A program made the position numbers and the translations under genes. The notes beneath the pieces were generated by a model. It was not told the origin of the DNA. It did not search any database and saw nothing but the letters and a program-made list of their open reading frames with translations. A DNA stretch of 64,000 bases from Parasulfuritortus sp049322515 (GTDB lineage: Bacteria; Pseudomonadota; Gammaproteobacteria; Burkholderiales; Thiobacillaceae), in assembly GCA_049322515.1 (NCBI GenBank), contig JBMOQW010000027.1:62001-126000 (forward strand). The letters run 5' to 3'. Below are positions 33,106 to 40,800 of the stretch, in pieces; the stretch's first letter is position 1, and every line of letters starts with the position of its first letter.

Positions 33106-33740
33106 ACGCCGCCAAGCGGGCCGAGATTTTCGCGCGCCTCGCCGCCGCCAACCCGCACCCGACCACCGAGCTCCAGTACGCCACGCCCTTCCAGCTGCTG
33201 GTCGCCGTGGTGCTCTCGGCCCAGGCCACCGACAAGAGCGTCAACCAAGCCACCGCCACCCTGTTCCCGGCGGCACCCGATGCCGCCGCCATGCGGGCCC
33301 TGGGCGAAGCCGGCGTGCGCGAGCACATCCGCCGCATAGGCCTGTTCCAGACCAAGGCCAAGCACGTGGTCGAACTGTCGCGCCTGCTGCTCGAACGCCA
33401 CGGCGGCGAAGTGCCGGCCGACCGGGCCGCGCTCGAAGCCCTGCCCGGGGTCGGCCGCAAGACCGCCAACGTGGTGCTCAACACTGCCTTCGGCCAGCCC
33501 ACCATCGCGGTCGACACCCACATCTTCCGGGTCGCCAACCGCACCGGCCTGGCGCCCGGCAAGACCGTCCTGGCGGTCGAGCAGAAACTGCTCAAGACCA
33601 CGCCGGACGCCTACAAGCACGACGCCCACCACTGGCTGATCCTGCACGGCCGCTACGTCTGCAAGGCGCGCACGCCGGAATGCGCGGCCTGCGCCATCGC
33701 CGACTTGTGCGAATACAAGGAAAAAGCGGGGCGACCATGA
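33102..33740 (+). CDS. nth: Endonuclease III
   Basis: A 212-residue DNA glycosylase/AP lyase that removes oxidised pyrimidines. Helix-hairpin-helix LPGVGRKTANVVL carries the catalytic Lys, VDTHIFRVANR the catalytic Asp, and a C-terminal 4Fe-4S site has the C-x6-C-x2-C-x5-C spacing (CKARTPECAACAIADLC). The position after rsxE is the classic rsx-nth order. Overlaps the following FIST gene. Confidence 0.97.
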   Translation: MNAAKRAEIFARLAAANPHPTTELQYATPFQLLVAVVLSAQATDKSVNQATATLFPAAPDAAAMRALGEAGVREHIRRIGLFQTKAKHVVELSRLLLERHGGEVPADRAALEALPGVGRKTANVVLNTAFGQPTIAVDTHIFRVANRTGLAPGKTVLAVEQKLLKTTPDAYKHDAHHWLILHGRYVCKARTPECAACAIADLCEYKEKAGRP

Positions 33741-34837
33741 AAGTCGCCACCGGCCTCGCCAAGGGCATCGTCGCCACGCCCGACCTGGCTGCCGAAGCGG
33801 TGCGCATCGCCCTCGAACGGGCCGGGCTGGAGATCGCCGAGAGCATCCTGCTGTTCCTCAGTCCCGACTTCGCCAGCGCGCCGCAACCGGCCATCAGCGC
33901 CGCGTCGCGCGCCGGGCAATGCCTGCAAGTGGCGGGCTGTGCCTCGGTCGGCCTGTTCACCGAGGAGGAATGGCTGCTCGATGTGCCTGCCGCCGCCGCC
34001 ATGGTGTTCGGCGACGGCCTCGGCCTGCGCGCGGCCCGCCCGGAGGATGACTGGCGCCTGGCCATGGCGGCGCCGAACGCCGTCAACACCGGCTGGCTGG
34101 TCCAGCCCGGGCGCCGCTATGGCGCCATCTCGGGTGACGCCACCGGCCAGGGCCCCTACTCGGTGTGGGCCAACGGCCGCCTGGCCAACGGCCGCCGCTG
34201 CGAGCTGGTGTTCGACGGCAGCCAGGTCGAGGTCGACGTGTCGCGCGGCGTGCAGCCGCTCACCGAGCCGCATGAAGTCGAGCAACTGACCGGCCACGAC
34301 GTGCGCCGGATCGGCGGCCAGAGCGCCCTCGACAGCCTGGCCCGCAGCCTGCCGCTGGACGCCAACGACAGCCGCCAGTTTCCCCTGCACCTGGTCATGG
34401 CCGGTGTCATCCATGGCGATTCCGAAAACGCCCTCGCCGAGGGCCGCTACCACCTGCTGCCGATCCTGGCCACCCACCCGACCGAGCGCTCGGTCACCGT
34501 CAGCCACCGGCTGAAGATCGGCGACCGGCTGTTCTGGGCGATCCGCCAGCCGCTCGCGGCCGAGCGCGACATGCGCCTGATGCTCGACCGCCGGCGCTTC
34601 GACCCCCTGGCCACGCCCGCTTTCGGACTCTGCTTCGCCTGCATGGGCCGGGGCCCGCAGTTCTACGGCGGCGTCGACCGCGACCTGGACGCCATCACCC
34701 GGCGCTATCCCGGCCTGCCCCTGATCGGCTTCTACGGCAACGGCGAATTCGCCCCGCTCGATGGCGGCAACCGCCTGCTCCAGTACGCCACCGTGCTCGC
34801 CCTGCATTACCCCGATGTTCAACCCCAGCCGCGCTGA
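33737..34837 (+). CDS. FIST domain protein (second in window)
   Basis: A 366-residue FIST_N/FIST_C protein: VATGLAKGIVATPDLAAEAV, ILLFLSPDFA, GCASVGLFTEEEWLLDVPAAAAMVFGD and a C-terminal FGLCFACMGRGPQFYGGVDRDL...LIGFYGNGEFAP, the FIST_C ending. It differs clearly from the FIST protein at 16.8-18 kb. Translationally coupled to nth by ATGA, and its 3' end overlaps the DUF1841 gene. Confidence 0.87.
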   Translation: MKVATGLAKGIVATPDLAAEAVRIALERAGLEIAESILLFLSPDFASAPQPAISAASRAGQCLQVAGCASVGLFTEEEWLLDVPAAAAMVFGDGLGLRAARPEDDWRLAMAAPNAVNTGWLVQPGRRYGAISGDATGQGPYSVWANGRLANGRRCELVFDGSQVEVDVSRGVQPLTEPHEVEQLTGHDVRRIGGQSALDSLARSLPLDANDSRQFPLHLVMAGVIHGDSENALAEGRYHLLPILATHPTERSVTVSHRLKIGDRLFWAIRQPLAAERDMRLMLDRRRFDPLATPAFGLCFACMGRGPQFYGGVDRDLDAITRRYPGLPLIGFYGNGEFAPLDGGNRLLQYATVLALHYPDVQPQPR

Positions 34838-35243
34838 AGCCCGCCAGTTCCTGATCGACGCCTGGCGCAAGCACCGAGACCGGTCGCTGCTCACCGCGCT
34901 GGAAATGCTGGCGGTCGACCACATCCAGCGGCACCCGGAATACCACCGCTACCTGGAACACCCCGAGCCCCACCTGGACCAGGACTGGCGTCCGGAAGCC
35001 GGGGAAACCAACCCCTTCCTGCACCTGATGCTGCACCTGTCGATCAGCGAGCAGCTGTCCATCGACCAGCCCGCCGGCGTGCGCGCCGCCTACCTCGCCC
35101 TGGCCCATGCCCAGGGCGATGAACATGCCGCGCAGCACGCTGTCATGGACTGCCTGGCGGAAATGATCTGGGTCAGCCAGCGCCATGGCCTCCCGCCCGA
35201 CGCCGCCGCCTATCTCGACTGTCTGCAAAGGAAAACCCGATGA
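34815..35243 (+). CDS. DUF1841 protein
   Basis: A 142-residue protein of DUF1841, a family common in Beta- and Gammaproteobacteria, of unknown function: MFNPSRAEARQFLIDAWRKHR, HPEYHRYLEHPE, NPFLHLMLHLSISEQLSIDQPAGVRAAY and VMDCLAEMIWVSQR. Its start lies inside the FIST gene and its stop overlaps the adenosyltransferase start. Confidence 0.9.
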   Translation: MFNPSRAEARQFLIDAWRKHRDRSLLTALEMLAVDHIQRHPEYHRYLEHPEPHLDQDWRPEAGETNPFLHLMLHLSISEQLSIDQPAGVRAAYLALAHAQGDEHAAQHAVMDCLAEMIWVSQRHGLPPDAAAYLDCLQRKTR

Positions 35244-35788
35244 CCGACCGACTCGACCGCATCGTCACCCGCACCGGCGACGACGGCAGCACCGGCCTTG
35301 CCGATGGCCGGCGAGTACCGAAACACGACCCGCGCATCGAGGCCCTGGGTGCGGTCGACGAACTGAACAGCTGCGTCGGCCTGCTCGCCGCCGAACCGCT
35401 CGACGGCGACACCCAGGCGCTCCTGGCGGTGATCCAGAACGACCTGTTCGACCTGGGTGGCGAACTCGCCCTGCCCGACCGGCCGCAAGTCGGCGAAGAC
35501 CATCTGGCTCGGCTCGATGCCGCCCTGGCCCGGCTCAATGCCGACCTGCCGCCGCTGCGCGAATTCGTGCTGCCCGGCGGCAGCCGGCCGGCCGCCCTGG
35601 CCCATGTCTGCCGCACCGTGTGCCGGCGCGCCGAGCGGCGCGTCACCGCGTTGGCCGAGCACGAACTCCTGTCGCCCCGGCTCGGCCAATACCTGAACCG
35701 TCTATCCGACCTCTGCTTCGTCCTGGCCCGCACCCTGAACCGTGCCGGGGGCGGCGCCGAGCCCACCTGGCGAGGACCCCGCCCATGA
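35240..35788 (+). CDS. Cob(I)alamin adenosyltransferase, PduO type
   Basis: A 182-residue enzyme adding the 5'-deoxyadenosyl group of ATP to cob(I)alamin, giving adenosylcobalamin. Family marks are IVTRTGDDGSTGLADGRRVPK, IEALGAVDELNSCVGLL, IQNDLFDLGGELA and CRRAERRV with LSDLCFVLAR. Its product is the light-sensing cofactor expected for the CarH/LitR-like regulator at 48.8 kb. Overlaps its neighbours by ATGA on both sides. Confidence 0.94.
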   Translation: MTDRLDRIVTRTGDDGSTGLADGRRVPKHDPRIEALGAVDELNSCVGLLAAEPLDGDTQALLAVIQNDLFDLGGELALPDRPQVGEDHLARLDAALARLNADLPPLREFVLPGGSRPAALAHVCRTVCRRAERRVTALAEHELLSPRLGQYLNRLSDLCFVLARTLNRAGGGAEPTWRGPRP

Positions 35789-36648
35789 GCCGCAAGCCCC
35801 AGATCGCCACAGTCCCGGCCGCCGACCTGCTCGGGCTGCGCCCCGGCCAGTCCATCGAGCTGCTCAAGGCCCTGCACATCCTCACTCGCGACGGCAAGCT
35901 CAACCAGGACAGCCGGCGCAAGCTCAAGCAGGTCTACCACCTGTACCAGTTCATCGAGCCGCTGCTGAACGCGGTGCGCGCCGACACGCCGGACTTCTGC
36001 CTGGCCGACCACGGCGCCGGCAAGTCCTACCTGGGCTTCATCCTGTACGACCTGTTCTTCAAGACCCTGGACGGCCAGCCGCGCATCTACGGCATCGAGA
36101 CCCGCGCCGAACTGGTGGAGCGCTCGCGCGAACTGGCCCGGCACCTGGGGTTCCCCGGCATGACCTTCCTCAACCTGAGCGTGGCCGAGTCGATCGCCAG
36201 CGACCAATTGCCGGCCCGCATCGACCTGGTCACCGCCCTGCACGCCTGCAACACCGCCACCGACGATGCGATCCGCTTCGCCCTGGCCAAGCAGGCGCGC
36301 TACATCGTCCTGGTGCCCTGCTGCCAGGCCGAGGTCGCCGCCGAACTGCGCAAGACCAAGGGCGACCGGATCAAGCGCGAAGCGCTGGCCGAACTCTGGC
36401 GCCATCCCATCCACACCCGGGAATTCGGCAGCCACGTCACCAACGTGCTGCGCGGCCTGCAACTGGAGGCGCACGGCTACCAGGTCAATGTCACCGAACT
36501 GGTCGGCTGGGAGCACTCGATGAAGAACGAGCTGATCATCGCCACCCGCAAGGGCCCGCCGCAAGCCCGCTCGGCGGCCAGGCTCACCGCCCTGCTCGAG
36601 ATGCTCGGGCTGGAAGGCCTGCGCGAACGGTTCTTCCTGCCCGGTTGA
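35785..36648 (+). CDS. SAM-dependent methyltransferase (Methyltransf_32-like)
   Basis: A 287-residue class I methyltransferase. The SAM-binding loop is DFCLADHGAGKSYLGFILYD (residues about 71-90), followed by GIETRAELVERSRELA, a VTALHACNTATDDAI post-motif and VLVPCCQAEVAAEL with a C-C pair, all typical of the METTL25/Methyltransf_32 group. The substrate is unknown. The last 428 bases are duplicated at 40982-41409 and the last 73 bases also at 37772-37844, so this full gene marks the left end of an inserted island. Confidence 0.85.
   Translation: MSRKPQIATVPAADLLGLRPGQSIELLKALHILTRDGKLNQDSRRKLKQVYHLYQFIEPLLNAVRADTPDFCLADHGAGKSYLGFILYDLFFKTLDGQPRIYGIETRAELVERSRELARHLGFPGMTFLNLSVAESIASDQLPARIDLVTALHACNTATDDAIRFALAKQARYIVLVPCCQAEVAAELRKTKGDRIKREALAELWRHPIHTREFGSHVTNVLRGLQLEAHGYQVNVTELVGWEHSMKNELIIATRKGPPQARSAARLTALLEMLGLEGLRERFFLPG
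36221..36648 (+). repeat. Direct repeat copy A: 3' end of methyltransferase gene
   Basis: These 428 bases match 40982-41409 with no gaps and about ten mismatches by eye. Copy A is the native 3' end of the intact gene; similarity stops at the stop codon. Confidence 0.95.
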
Positions 36649-36998
36649 CGACGCTCGCCGGTCCGGCCCCGGTCGGTCAACCACGCGCGAGGGATCGACA
36701 TCAGCCACCGCGTCGGGCGCGAGCACGGTCGGCAAAGGCTGGGGCCGCTTGGCGCGCACGACCTCGTCCCCGACTTCTCGGGGTGATCGAAAATGGGAGG
36801 ATTACCCCTGGCCTCCGCCAAGGGCGTCGACCTCTCCGCACGGGTCAACGACCGCCTGCGCAAGGATATCGAACTCATCGAAATGGCTAGGTCATCGCCA
36901 GCCAGCTAGTCTGGCGGCAGATGGGCTTGACGCTAACGCCGATGGATGGCCGTGAAACCGTCCCCGTTCTCAGTGGGGCTCATATGAACAATCATGGC
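36649..36998. other. Gene-free left end of the island
   Basis: No gene is supported here. A 38-codon frame from 36794 (starting MGGLPLASAKGVDLSARVND) has no recognised family. On the minus strand the stretch near 36655-36730 reads VADVDPSRVVDRPGPD, faintly like the tail of the duplicated membrane protein (VADAYPLHEADRPEPD). It may therefore be a decayed, divergent copy of that gene, but this is weak. Confidence 0.4.
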
Positions 36999-37394
36999 TC
37001 ACGACACTTCCCAATCCTCGACTGCCAGACCGGTTACCCGTGCGAACTCCGCCACATTGTGGGTGACCAGCGTCAACCCGCGCGCCTTGGCCTGTGCCGC
37101 GATGAGGACGTCATAAGGTCCGATGGGGCGACCCTGTCTGGCCAGTTCCGCACGGATTTCGCCGGCCTGGCGAGCGTCCTCCTTGTCGAACGTCAGAACC
37201 TCGAATTGCAGGGCATCCACCAGACCGACATTGCGCTCTCGGCGTTCGCTCTTGAATGCGCCGTAATAGAGCGCATGCGCCACCACAGTCGGCAAGCCGA
37301 TATCCGATGGTTGGGCTTGCCGAATCCGGGTATTCATGCCCGGATGGCCGTTCAAAAGCGCAATGACTGCGTTGGCGTCGAGCAGGTATTTCAT
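36999..37394 (-). CDS. vapC: VapC-type PIN toxin with altered active site
   Basis: A 131-residue PIN-domain protein, the toxin of a type II pair, normally an Mg-dependent tRNA/RNA endonuclease. It aligns end to end with enterobacterial VapC: LLDANAVI (D6), GAFKSERRERN, GEIRAELARQGRPIGPYDVLIAAQA (D95) and VTHNVAEF. At residue 41 the codon GCG puts Ala where family members have the catalytic Glu (LMELIYGAEKS type; here AHALYYGAFKS), so it may be inactive. Overlaps vapB by ATGA. Confidence 0.92.
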   Translation of the reverse strand: MKYLLDANAVIALLNGHPGMNTRIRQAQPSDIGLPTVVAHALYYGAFKSERRERNVGLVDALQFEVLTFDKEDARQAGEIRAELARQGRPIGPYDVLIAAQAKARGLTLVTHNVAEFARVTGLAVEDWEVS

Positions 37395-37636
37395 TTGAAA
37401 AATGTATCTACCTGGCTGCGGTCCTGCTCGGGCAACGGTTCAGTCACGGCCTTGGTGAAATCCTCGTCCAGCTGGCCGCACAGCGCATCCAGCCAGGACC
37501 AGTTGGTCGCAACGGGTTCCAGAATCACCGTGCTGCCATGCCGGCGAATGCGGACTTCATCGCTATCGAAGCGGTATTTCATGGGCAGACGAACGGCTTG
37601 GGATCGGCCGGACCAGAAGATTTTCGCGGTGTCCAT
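37391..37636 (-). CDS. vapB: VapB-type antitoxin
   Basis: An 81-residue antitoxin with an AbrB/SpoVT-like N-terminus (MDTAKIFWSGRSQAVRLPMKYRFDSDEVRIRRHGSTVILEP) and a flexible acidic C-terminus that would wrap VapC. The start at 37636 fits the family; the longer in-frame extension to 37897 enters the repeated segment and is not real. The palindrome upstream fits autoregulation. Confidence 0.92.
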   Translation of the reverse strand: MDTAKIFWSGRSQAVRLPMKYRFDSDEVRIRRHGSTVILEPVATNWSWLDALCGQLDEDFTKAVTEPLPEQDRSQVDTFFK

Positions 37637-37655
37637 ATCAGCCTCGCAAGCTTGA

Positions 37656-37676
37656 GATATACTTTGAGGATATATC
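37656..37676 (-). promoter_or_regulatory. vapBC operator
   Basis: GATATA-N9-TATATC, a perfect 6-bp inverted repeat, lies 20 bases upstream of the vapB start in an AT-rich patch. Placement and symmetry fit the autoregulatory site bound by VapBC complexes. Confidence 0.6.
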
Positions 37677-37744
37677 AACTTGGAGGTGTTGGTGAAGGAG
37701 GCCTTCGAGCCGCCCAATCTGCATTGCATGCGGGCTGGCTCATT

Positions 37745-37762
37745 AAACAGTGTCCCCTGTTT
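37745..37762. repeat. Palindrome at the left edge of repeat copy B
   Basis: AAACAG-TGTCCC-CTGTTT, 6-bp arms, ends 9 bases before copy B. The AAACAG..GGGGACA-type sequence resembles small palindromes associated with REP/RAYT elements (family resemblance from memory). Confidence 0.5.
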
Positions 37763-37771
37763 TTCGCCACT

Positions 37772-37844
37772 GGCACGGCTCACCGCCCTGCTCGAGATGC
37801 TCGGGCTGGAGGGCTTGCGCGAACGGTTCTTCCTAGCTGGCTGA
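37772..37844 (+). pseudogene. Remnant of the methyltransferase 3' end
   Basis: The last 23 codons of the methyltransferase plus stop (LTALLEMLGLEGLRERFF then LAG instead of LPG). No start or upstream part remains. It is carried along with the membrane-protein copy. Confidence 0.9.
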
Positions 37845-37850
37845 AGCGCG

Positions 37851-38198
37851 TCAAGCGTCTGGTTCAGGCCGGTCGGCCTCGTGCAAGGGGTAGGCATCGG
37901 CCACGTAGGCCGGACCTTTCATCAGCCAGACGATCACGCAGCCGAGCGTCAGGGTCAGCACCAGGGTCCAGTGCAGGACCACCGTGCCGAACGCGATGAA
38001 GTCGATCAGGGTGACGGCCCGGTCGATCTCCAGCGCGCTTCCGGCATGTGGCCACAGTCGACCGGCCAGGGCGCCGAGCAGCGGCAGCACGGTGCCAACC
38101 AGCAAGATCCAGGGCATTCGACGCAGCAACCACCATTCCAGGCCGGGCGGCGAACGCTGGAACCCGGGAAGGCGGCGCAGCCAGGCAGACCGGACCAT
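37851..38198 (-). CDS. Small membrane protein, copy B
   Basis: A 115-residue protein with two clear membrane helices, MPWILLVGTVLPLLGALAG and LHWTLVLTLTLGCVIVWLM. The basic N-terminus reads MVRSAWLRRLPGFQR and the tail is acidic, ending ADRPEPDA. It is intact and nearly identical to the copy at 41416-41763 (for example Ile versus Val in TL[I/V]DFIAFG). The ATG is the last base triplet before the repeat ends, so this copy has no native upstream region and may lack its promoter. The family is unrecognised. Confidence 0.75.
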   Translation of the reverse strand: MVRSAWLRRLPGFQRSPPGLEWWLLRRMPWILLVGTVLPLLGALAGRLWPHAGSALEIDRAVTLIDFIAFGTVVLHWTLVLTLTLGCVIVWLMKGPAYVADAYPLHEADRPEPDA

Positions 38199-38203
38199 TA
38201 AAG

Positions 38204-38226
38204 CAATAGGGGTCAGTCCCCTATTG
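38204..38226. repeat. CAATAGGGG palindrome at right edge of copy B
   Basis: Perfect 9-bp arms CAATAGGGG/CCCCTATTG around TCAGT. A near-identical palindrome lies at 40958-40976, next to repeat copy C. It also supplies the stop codon of the truncated Rhs frame. GGGGTCAG(A/T)CCCC palindromes of this kind are associated with RAYT transposases in other genomes (from memory). Confidence 0.85.
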
Positions 38227-38653
38227 TTCTCTCGTAGTACCGCGCCCGATAGTAGTACAGCCCGGTCCCATCGTTCTCCCGCCCGGTATAGGCAAGCGGA
38301 TTGTTGCTCGCCGCCCCGCTCACCGTCGTCTTGCCATACGGCTCGTAGGTGTAGCTGGTGGTGATCGCCTGGCCCGCATTGGCGAGCGCCAGCGTGCTGC
38401 CCAGCGCATCCGGCAGATAGCTCATCGTCTGCCCAGCCTCGGTTCTGGCATACCACTCGTCCAGCTCCGGCCCCGCCAGCAGGTTGGCCTTGATCGTCGC
38501 CCCGCTCTGCTCCTGGATCGGATTCATCCCGTCGTACAGATAGCCGGTGCTGACCCCATTGACGATCTTGCTCTTTCGCCTGCCGAGCGCGTCGTAGGCG
38601 AAACTCGCCGTCGTCCCGCCGCTCATGGCCTCCAGTTGGTGGTACTGGTAATA
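38213..38653 (-). pseudogene. Rhs core fragment, truncated at both ends
   Basis: About 145 codons of an Rhs/YD-repeat protein. Visible features are ASFAYDALGRRKSKIVNG, GYLYDGMNPIQEQ, LPDALGSTLALANAGQAITTSYTYEPYGKT and AYTGRENDGTGLYYYRARYY, the end of the Rhs-associated core. In complete proteins the core continues past RARYY into a conserved RF..EDP motif. Here it runs into the palindrome at 38204-38226 and stops (ERTIGD, then stop). The 5' end breaks off in AT-rich repeats. Not expected to be functional. Confidence 0.85.
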
Positions 38654-38664
38654 GTGGTCCGTCC

Positions 38665-38724
38665 CTTGTTATTCGGTCCACTTGTTATTCGGTCCATTAC
38701 TATTCGACTCTTATTATTCGACTT
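38665..38724. repeat. AT-rich tandem repeat array
   Basis: Two perfect tandem units of CTTGTTATTCGGTCCA (38665-38680 and 38681-38696) are followed by two decayed units containing TATTCGACT (38697-38724). It lies at the broken 5' end of the Rhs fragment, in sequence much richer in AT than the neighbourhood. Confidence 0.8.
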
Positions 38725-38874
38725 GCGGGGCATGAGATTATTGGCTCAATTCAGAAAAATCATTCCGACACTGACCCATTTTGATTTTGGCGGACCGTGC
38801 GGCCGGACACGGCGAGCCGGTCTGGCAGGGGCCGCGACAACGACCTGACGGCAGCGCACCCTAGCCCATCAAGC

Positions 38875-40800
38875 TCATCCGCCTACGCTAAACGATTCAC
38901 CCTCGTAGCGCCCCTGGAACACCTCGATATCCCGGCCGGTCCAGCGGCGAACGTTCCAGTTGAGTTTTCGGTATTCAGCACTATCGAGACGGTAGGCATA
39001 GTCGCTACCGATCATGATCACTCGCGCGTCCCGCGCGCCCACCACCTTGGACGTGTGATAGCCCGAGTAGAGAACGGCGGCGATGTCTGCGCCCGATTCC
39101 GGAAGCAAGATCCAGCGCACAGCTTCATAGGCACTCAGAACCAGAATGATGGGTTTGTCCGAAGCGCGCACACGCACTGTCACGGTACCCGTCCCATGTC
39201 TGGGCTGGCCGGGTCGGCGCTCACCAGAATGCTTGCCTTGGTAGACCCCGACCGCCTCAATCAAGGATACACGCGCCAGTTCGCCAAGCATGCCGGCTGA
39301 CGGCATCGGTGCGGGTGGCGCTGGAGCGGATGGCGCTGGAGCGGATGGCGCTGAAGCGGGTGCTAGCGCCGTTACCGGGACGGGATAGCCGGCCCGATAT
39401 CCACCGGAAAGGAATTCCGCGTTGCGCCATGCCTCCTCCAACCTGGCCTCTTGGCGCCGTAGGTTAAATTCGCCGACCAAACGATCCAGCGGGACCGGCT
39501 CCCCGGCCTCGACAATGTCGCCCACCAACACGTCGCGTCCGTGACGCAGGAAACCCACACGCCCGGTCAGGCCGAGAAGGTGGCCGGTGCCTGCGAGTGC
39601 AGAATCGACTGGGGCCAAGGTACCGTTCTCGATATCGAGAACCCAGGTTCGCGTGCCGCCGATGTCGGCCTGGGCGGAGTCCACCAGCAGCCTGACCTCG
39701 TCCAGTTTGGCGTGATGGCCGAGCAGGAAACCCTCCGTCGGCCAGCCCTTTTCGGCACCCGTCTCCAGGTCCAGTTGGGCGATGCCCCGACCGGAGACAA
39801 ACACGAGGGCTCGGCCATCACGCATAGGGAAGGGTTGGCCGACGTAGCCCCCAGTCGCCTGGCTCGGGCGATAGGTGCGCACGATTTCAGCAGTCACGGT
39901 CTGGCCCGACCGAGCGTGCGCAACCATCGAGAACTCGTTCAGGGCGCCCATCAGGACCCGGCCATCATCCAGCGGTAAGGCCCAGATACGGTCGCTCAGG
40001 CCGGTGGGATGCGGCTCGATCTGGCCTCTCTGGAAATCCACCAGCATCGTTGCGCCACCCGTAGCGCCTTCGCGTGCCAGGCCGGCCGACAACCCCGGTA
40101 ACCAACCGAGCCAGCGCGAAAGTTTCTTGGTCGTCCAGAGTTCCGTGCCTGTCTCCGTATCAATAAAGACAAGCCCGTCGCGCCCAGCGGTGAGCACCAC
40201 GACTCGGCCGTTTGGCGCCAAGCTCGGCCTACCGACACCCCATGACTGAGCGGGCAGGCTGGCAATCTTTCGGCCAGATGGCAATTCCACGGAAAGGTAC
40301 TCACCACGCACGCTTTGCAGGACCGCGACCGCCGCCGCTGGAGCAACATCCCCATTCGAGACGATCATTCCATCCAGGCTGGGCAGCGCTGTCGGAGTAC
40401 CGAGCGGCTTGAACGGACGCAAGGGGGGCCGCGCCAAACGCAGAGCCACCCTGCGTACGCCCAGATAGCGCAACAAGTCCTCGTCCTGCTGGTTCAAGCA
40501 ATCTCGGCTGATGGGTTGTTCCCGCACCGTTGCGACGGTAGAGAAACGGCCGATGGATATTCCCTTGGCGCAATTCAGCGCACGAAGTTCCAGTTGGGCA
40601 GCGTAGTCCCGTTCGAGTACCCGCAATGCAGACGAATCGGCTTCGAGATCGGCACGCAAGCCAGCTTCCGCTACCTGGACAGCAACGACCGGCGGAAATG
40701 CCTTGTTGATCTTGTCCGGGACAGACGAAAGGATGTCGACTACCTGCGAACAGCCAGAAGCTAGCAGGCACAGGCAGCATACGATGAGTGAGCGCACCAA
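38875..40800 (-). CDS. Large lipoprotein: beta-propeller-like part plus unknown C-terminal domain
   Basis: A 641-residue exported protein. A signal peptide ends in the lipobox LLASGC (Cys17). Residues about 130-430 show repeated short strands of WD40/PQQ-propeller type (for example RPSLAPNGRVVVLTAGRDGL then FIDTETGTELW). A low-complexity Ala/Pro/Ser linker (about 475-500, tandem repeats in the DNA at 39316-39358) precedes a C-terminal domain. That domain holds VSLIEAVGVYQGKHSG, VRVRASDKPIILVLSAYEAVRWIL and AAVLYSGYHTSKVVG, which I cannot assign to a named family. Codon use looks less GC-rich than the flanks. It is cargo of the island. Confidence 0.75.
   Translation of the reverse strand: MVRSLIVCCLCLLASGCSQVVDILSSVPDKINKAFPPVVAVQVAEAGLRADLEADSSALRVLERDYAAQLELRALNCAKGISIGRFSTVATVREQPISRDCLNQQDEDLLRYLGVRRVALRLARPPLRPFKPLGTPTALPSLDGMIVSNGDVAPAAAVAVLQSVRGEYLSVELPSGRKIASLPAQSWGVGRPSLAPNGRVVVLTAGRDGLVFIDTETGTELWTTKKLSRWLGWLPGLSAGLAREGATGGATMLVDFQRGQIEPHPTGLSDRIWALPLDDGRVLMGALNEFSMVAHARSGQTVTAEIVRTYRPSQATGGYVGQPFPMRDGRALVFVSGRGIAQLDLETGAEKGWPTEGFLLGHHAKLDEVRLLVDSAQADIGGTRTWVLDIENGTLAPVDSALAGTGHLLGLTGRVGFLRHGRDVLVGDIVEAGEPVPLDRLVGEFNLRRQEARLEEAWRNAEFLSGGYRAGYPVPVTALAPASAPSAPAPSAPAPPAPMPSAGMLGELARVSLIEAVGVYQGKHSGERRPGQPRHGTGTVTVRVRASDKPIILVLSAYEAVRWILLPESGADIAAVLYSGYHTSKVVGARDARVIMIGSDYAYRLDSAEYRKLNWNVRRWTGRDIEVFQGRYEGESFSVGG

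Larger units (their letters stand above)
37772..38198. repeat. Repeat copy B: 73 bases of methyltransferase 3' end plus membrane-protein gene
   Basis: 427 bases matching 41337-41763 without gaps and with about eight mismatches. It starts inside the methyltransferase 3' end and stops exactly at the ATG of the membrane-protein gene. A palindrome lies just outside each edge (37745-37762 and 38204-38226). Confidence 0.95.

Noticed and set aside
35173..36759. A 528-codon minus-strand frame over the adenosyltransferase and methyltransferase
   Set aside because: Antisense shadow. Only its first 35 codons leave the plus-strand gene, and the resemblance of that part to the duplicated membrane protein tail is too weak to call.
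36999..37636. vapBC as a complete active toxin-antitoxin system
   Set aside because: The toxin lacks the conserved catalytic Glu, so activity is not assumed.
37851..38681. A 276-codon minus-strand frame joining the Rhs region to the membrane protein
   Set aside because: The upstream part is the Rhs fragment in a wrong frame; the repeat boundary and the ATG at 38198 show the real start.
38665..38724. Possible CRISPR array
   Set aside because: Units are directly tandem, with no spacers and no cas genes nearby.
38636..38848. A 70-codon plus-strand frame in the AT-rich part of the island
   Set aside because: Hydrophobic only because it runs through the TATTCG tandem repeats; no ribosome site or family.
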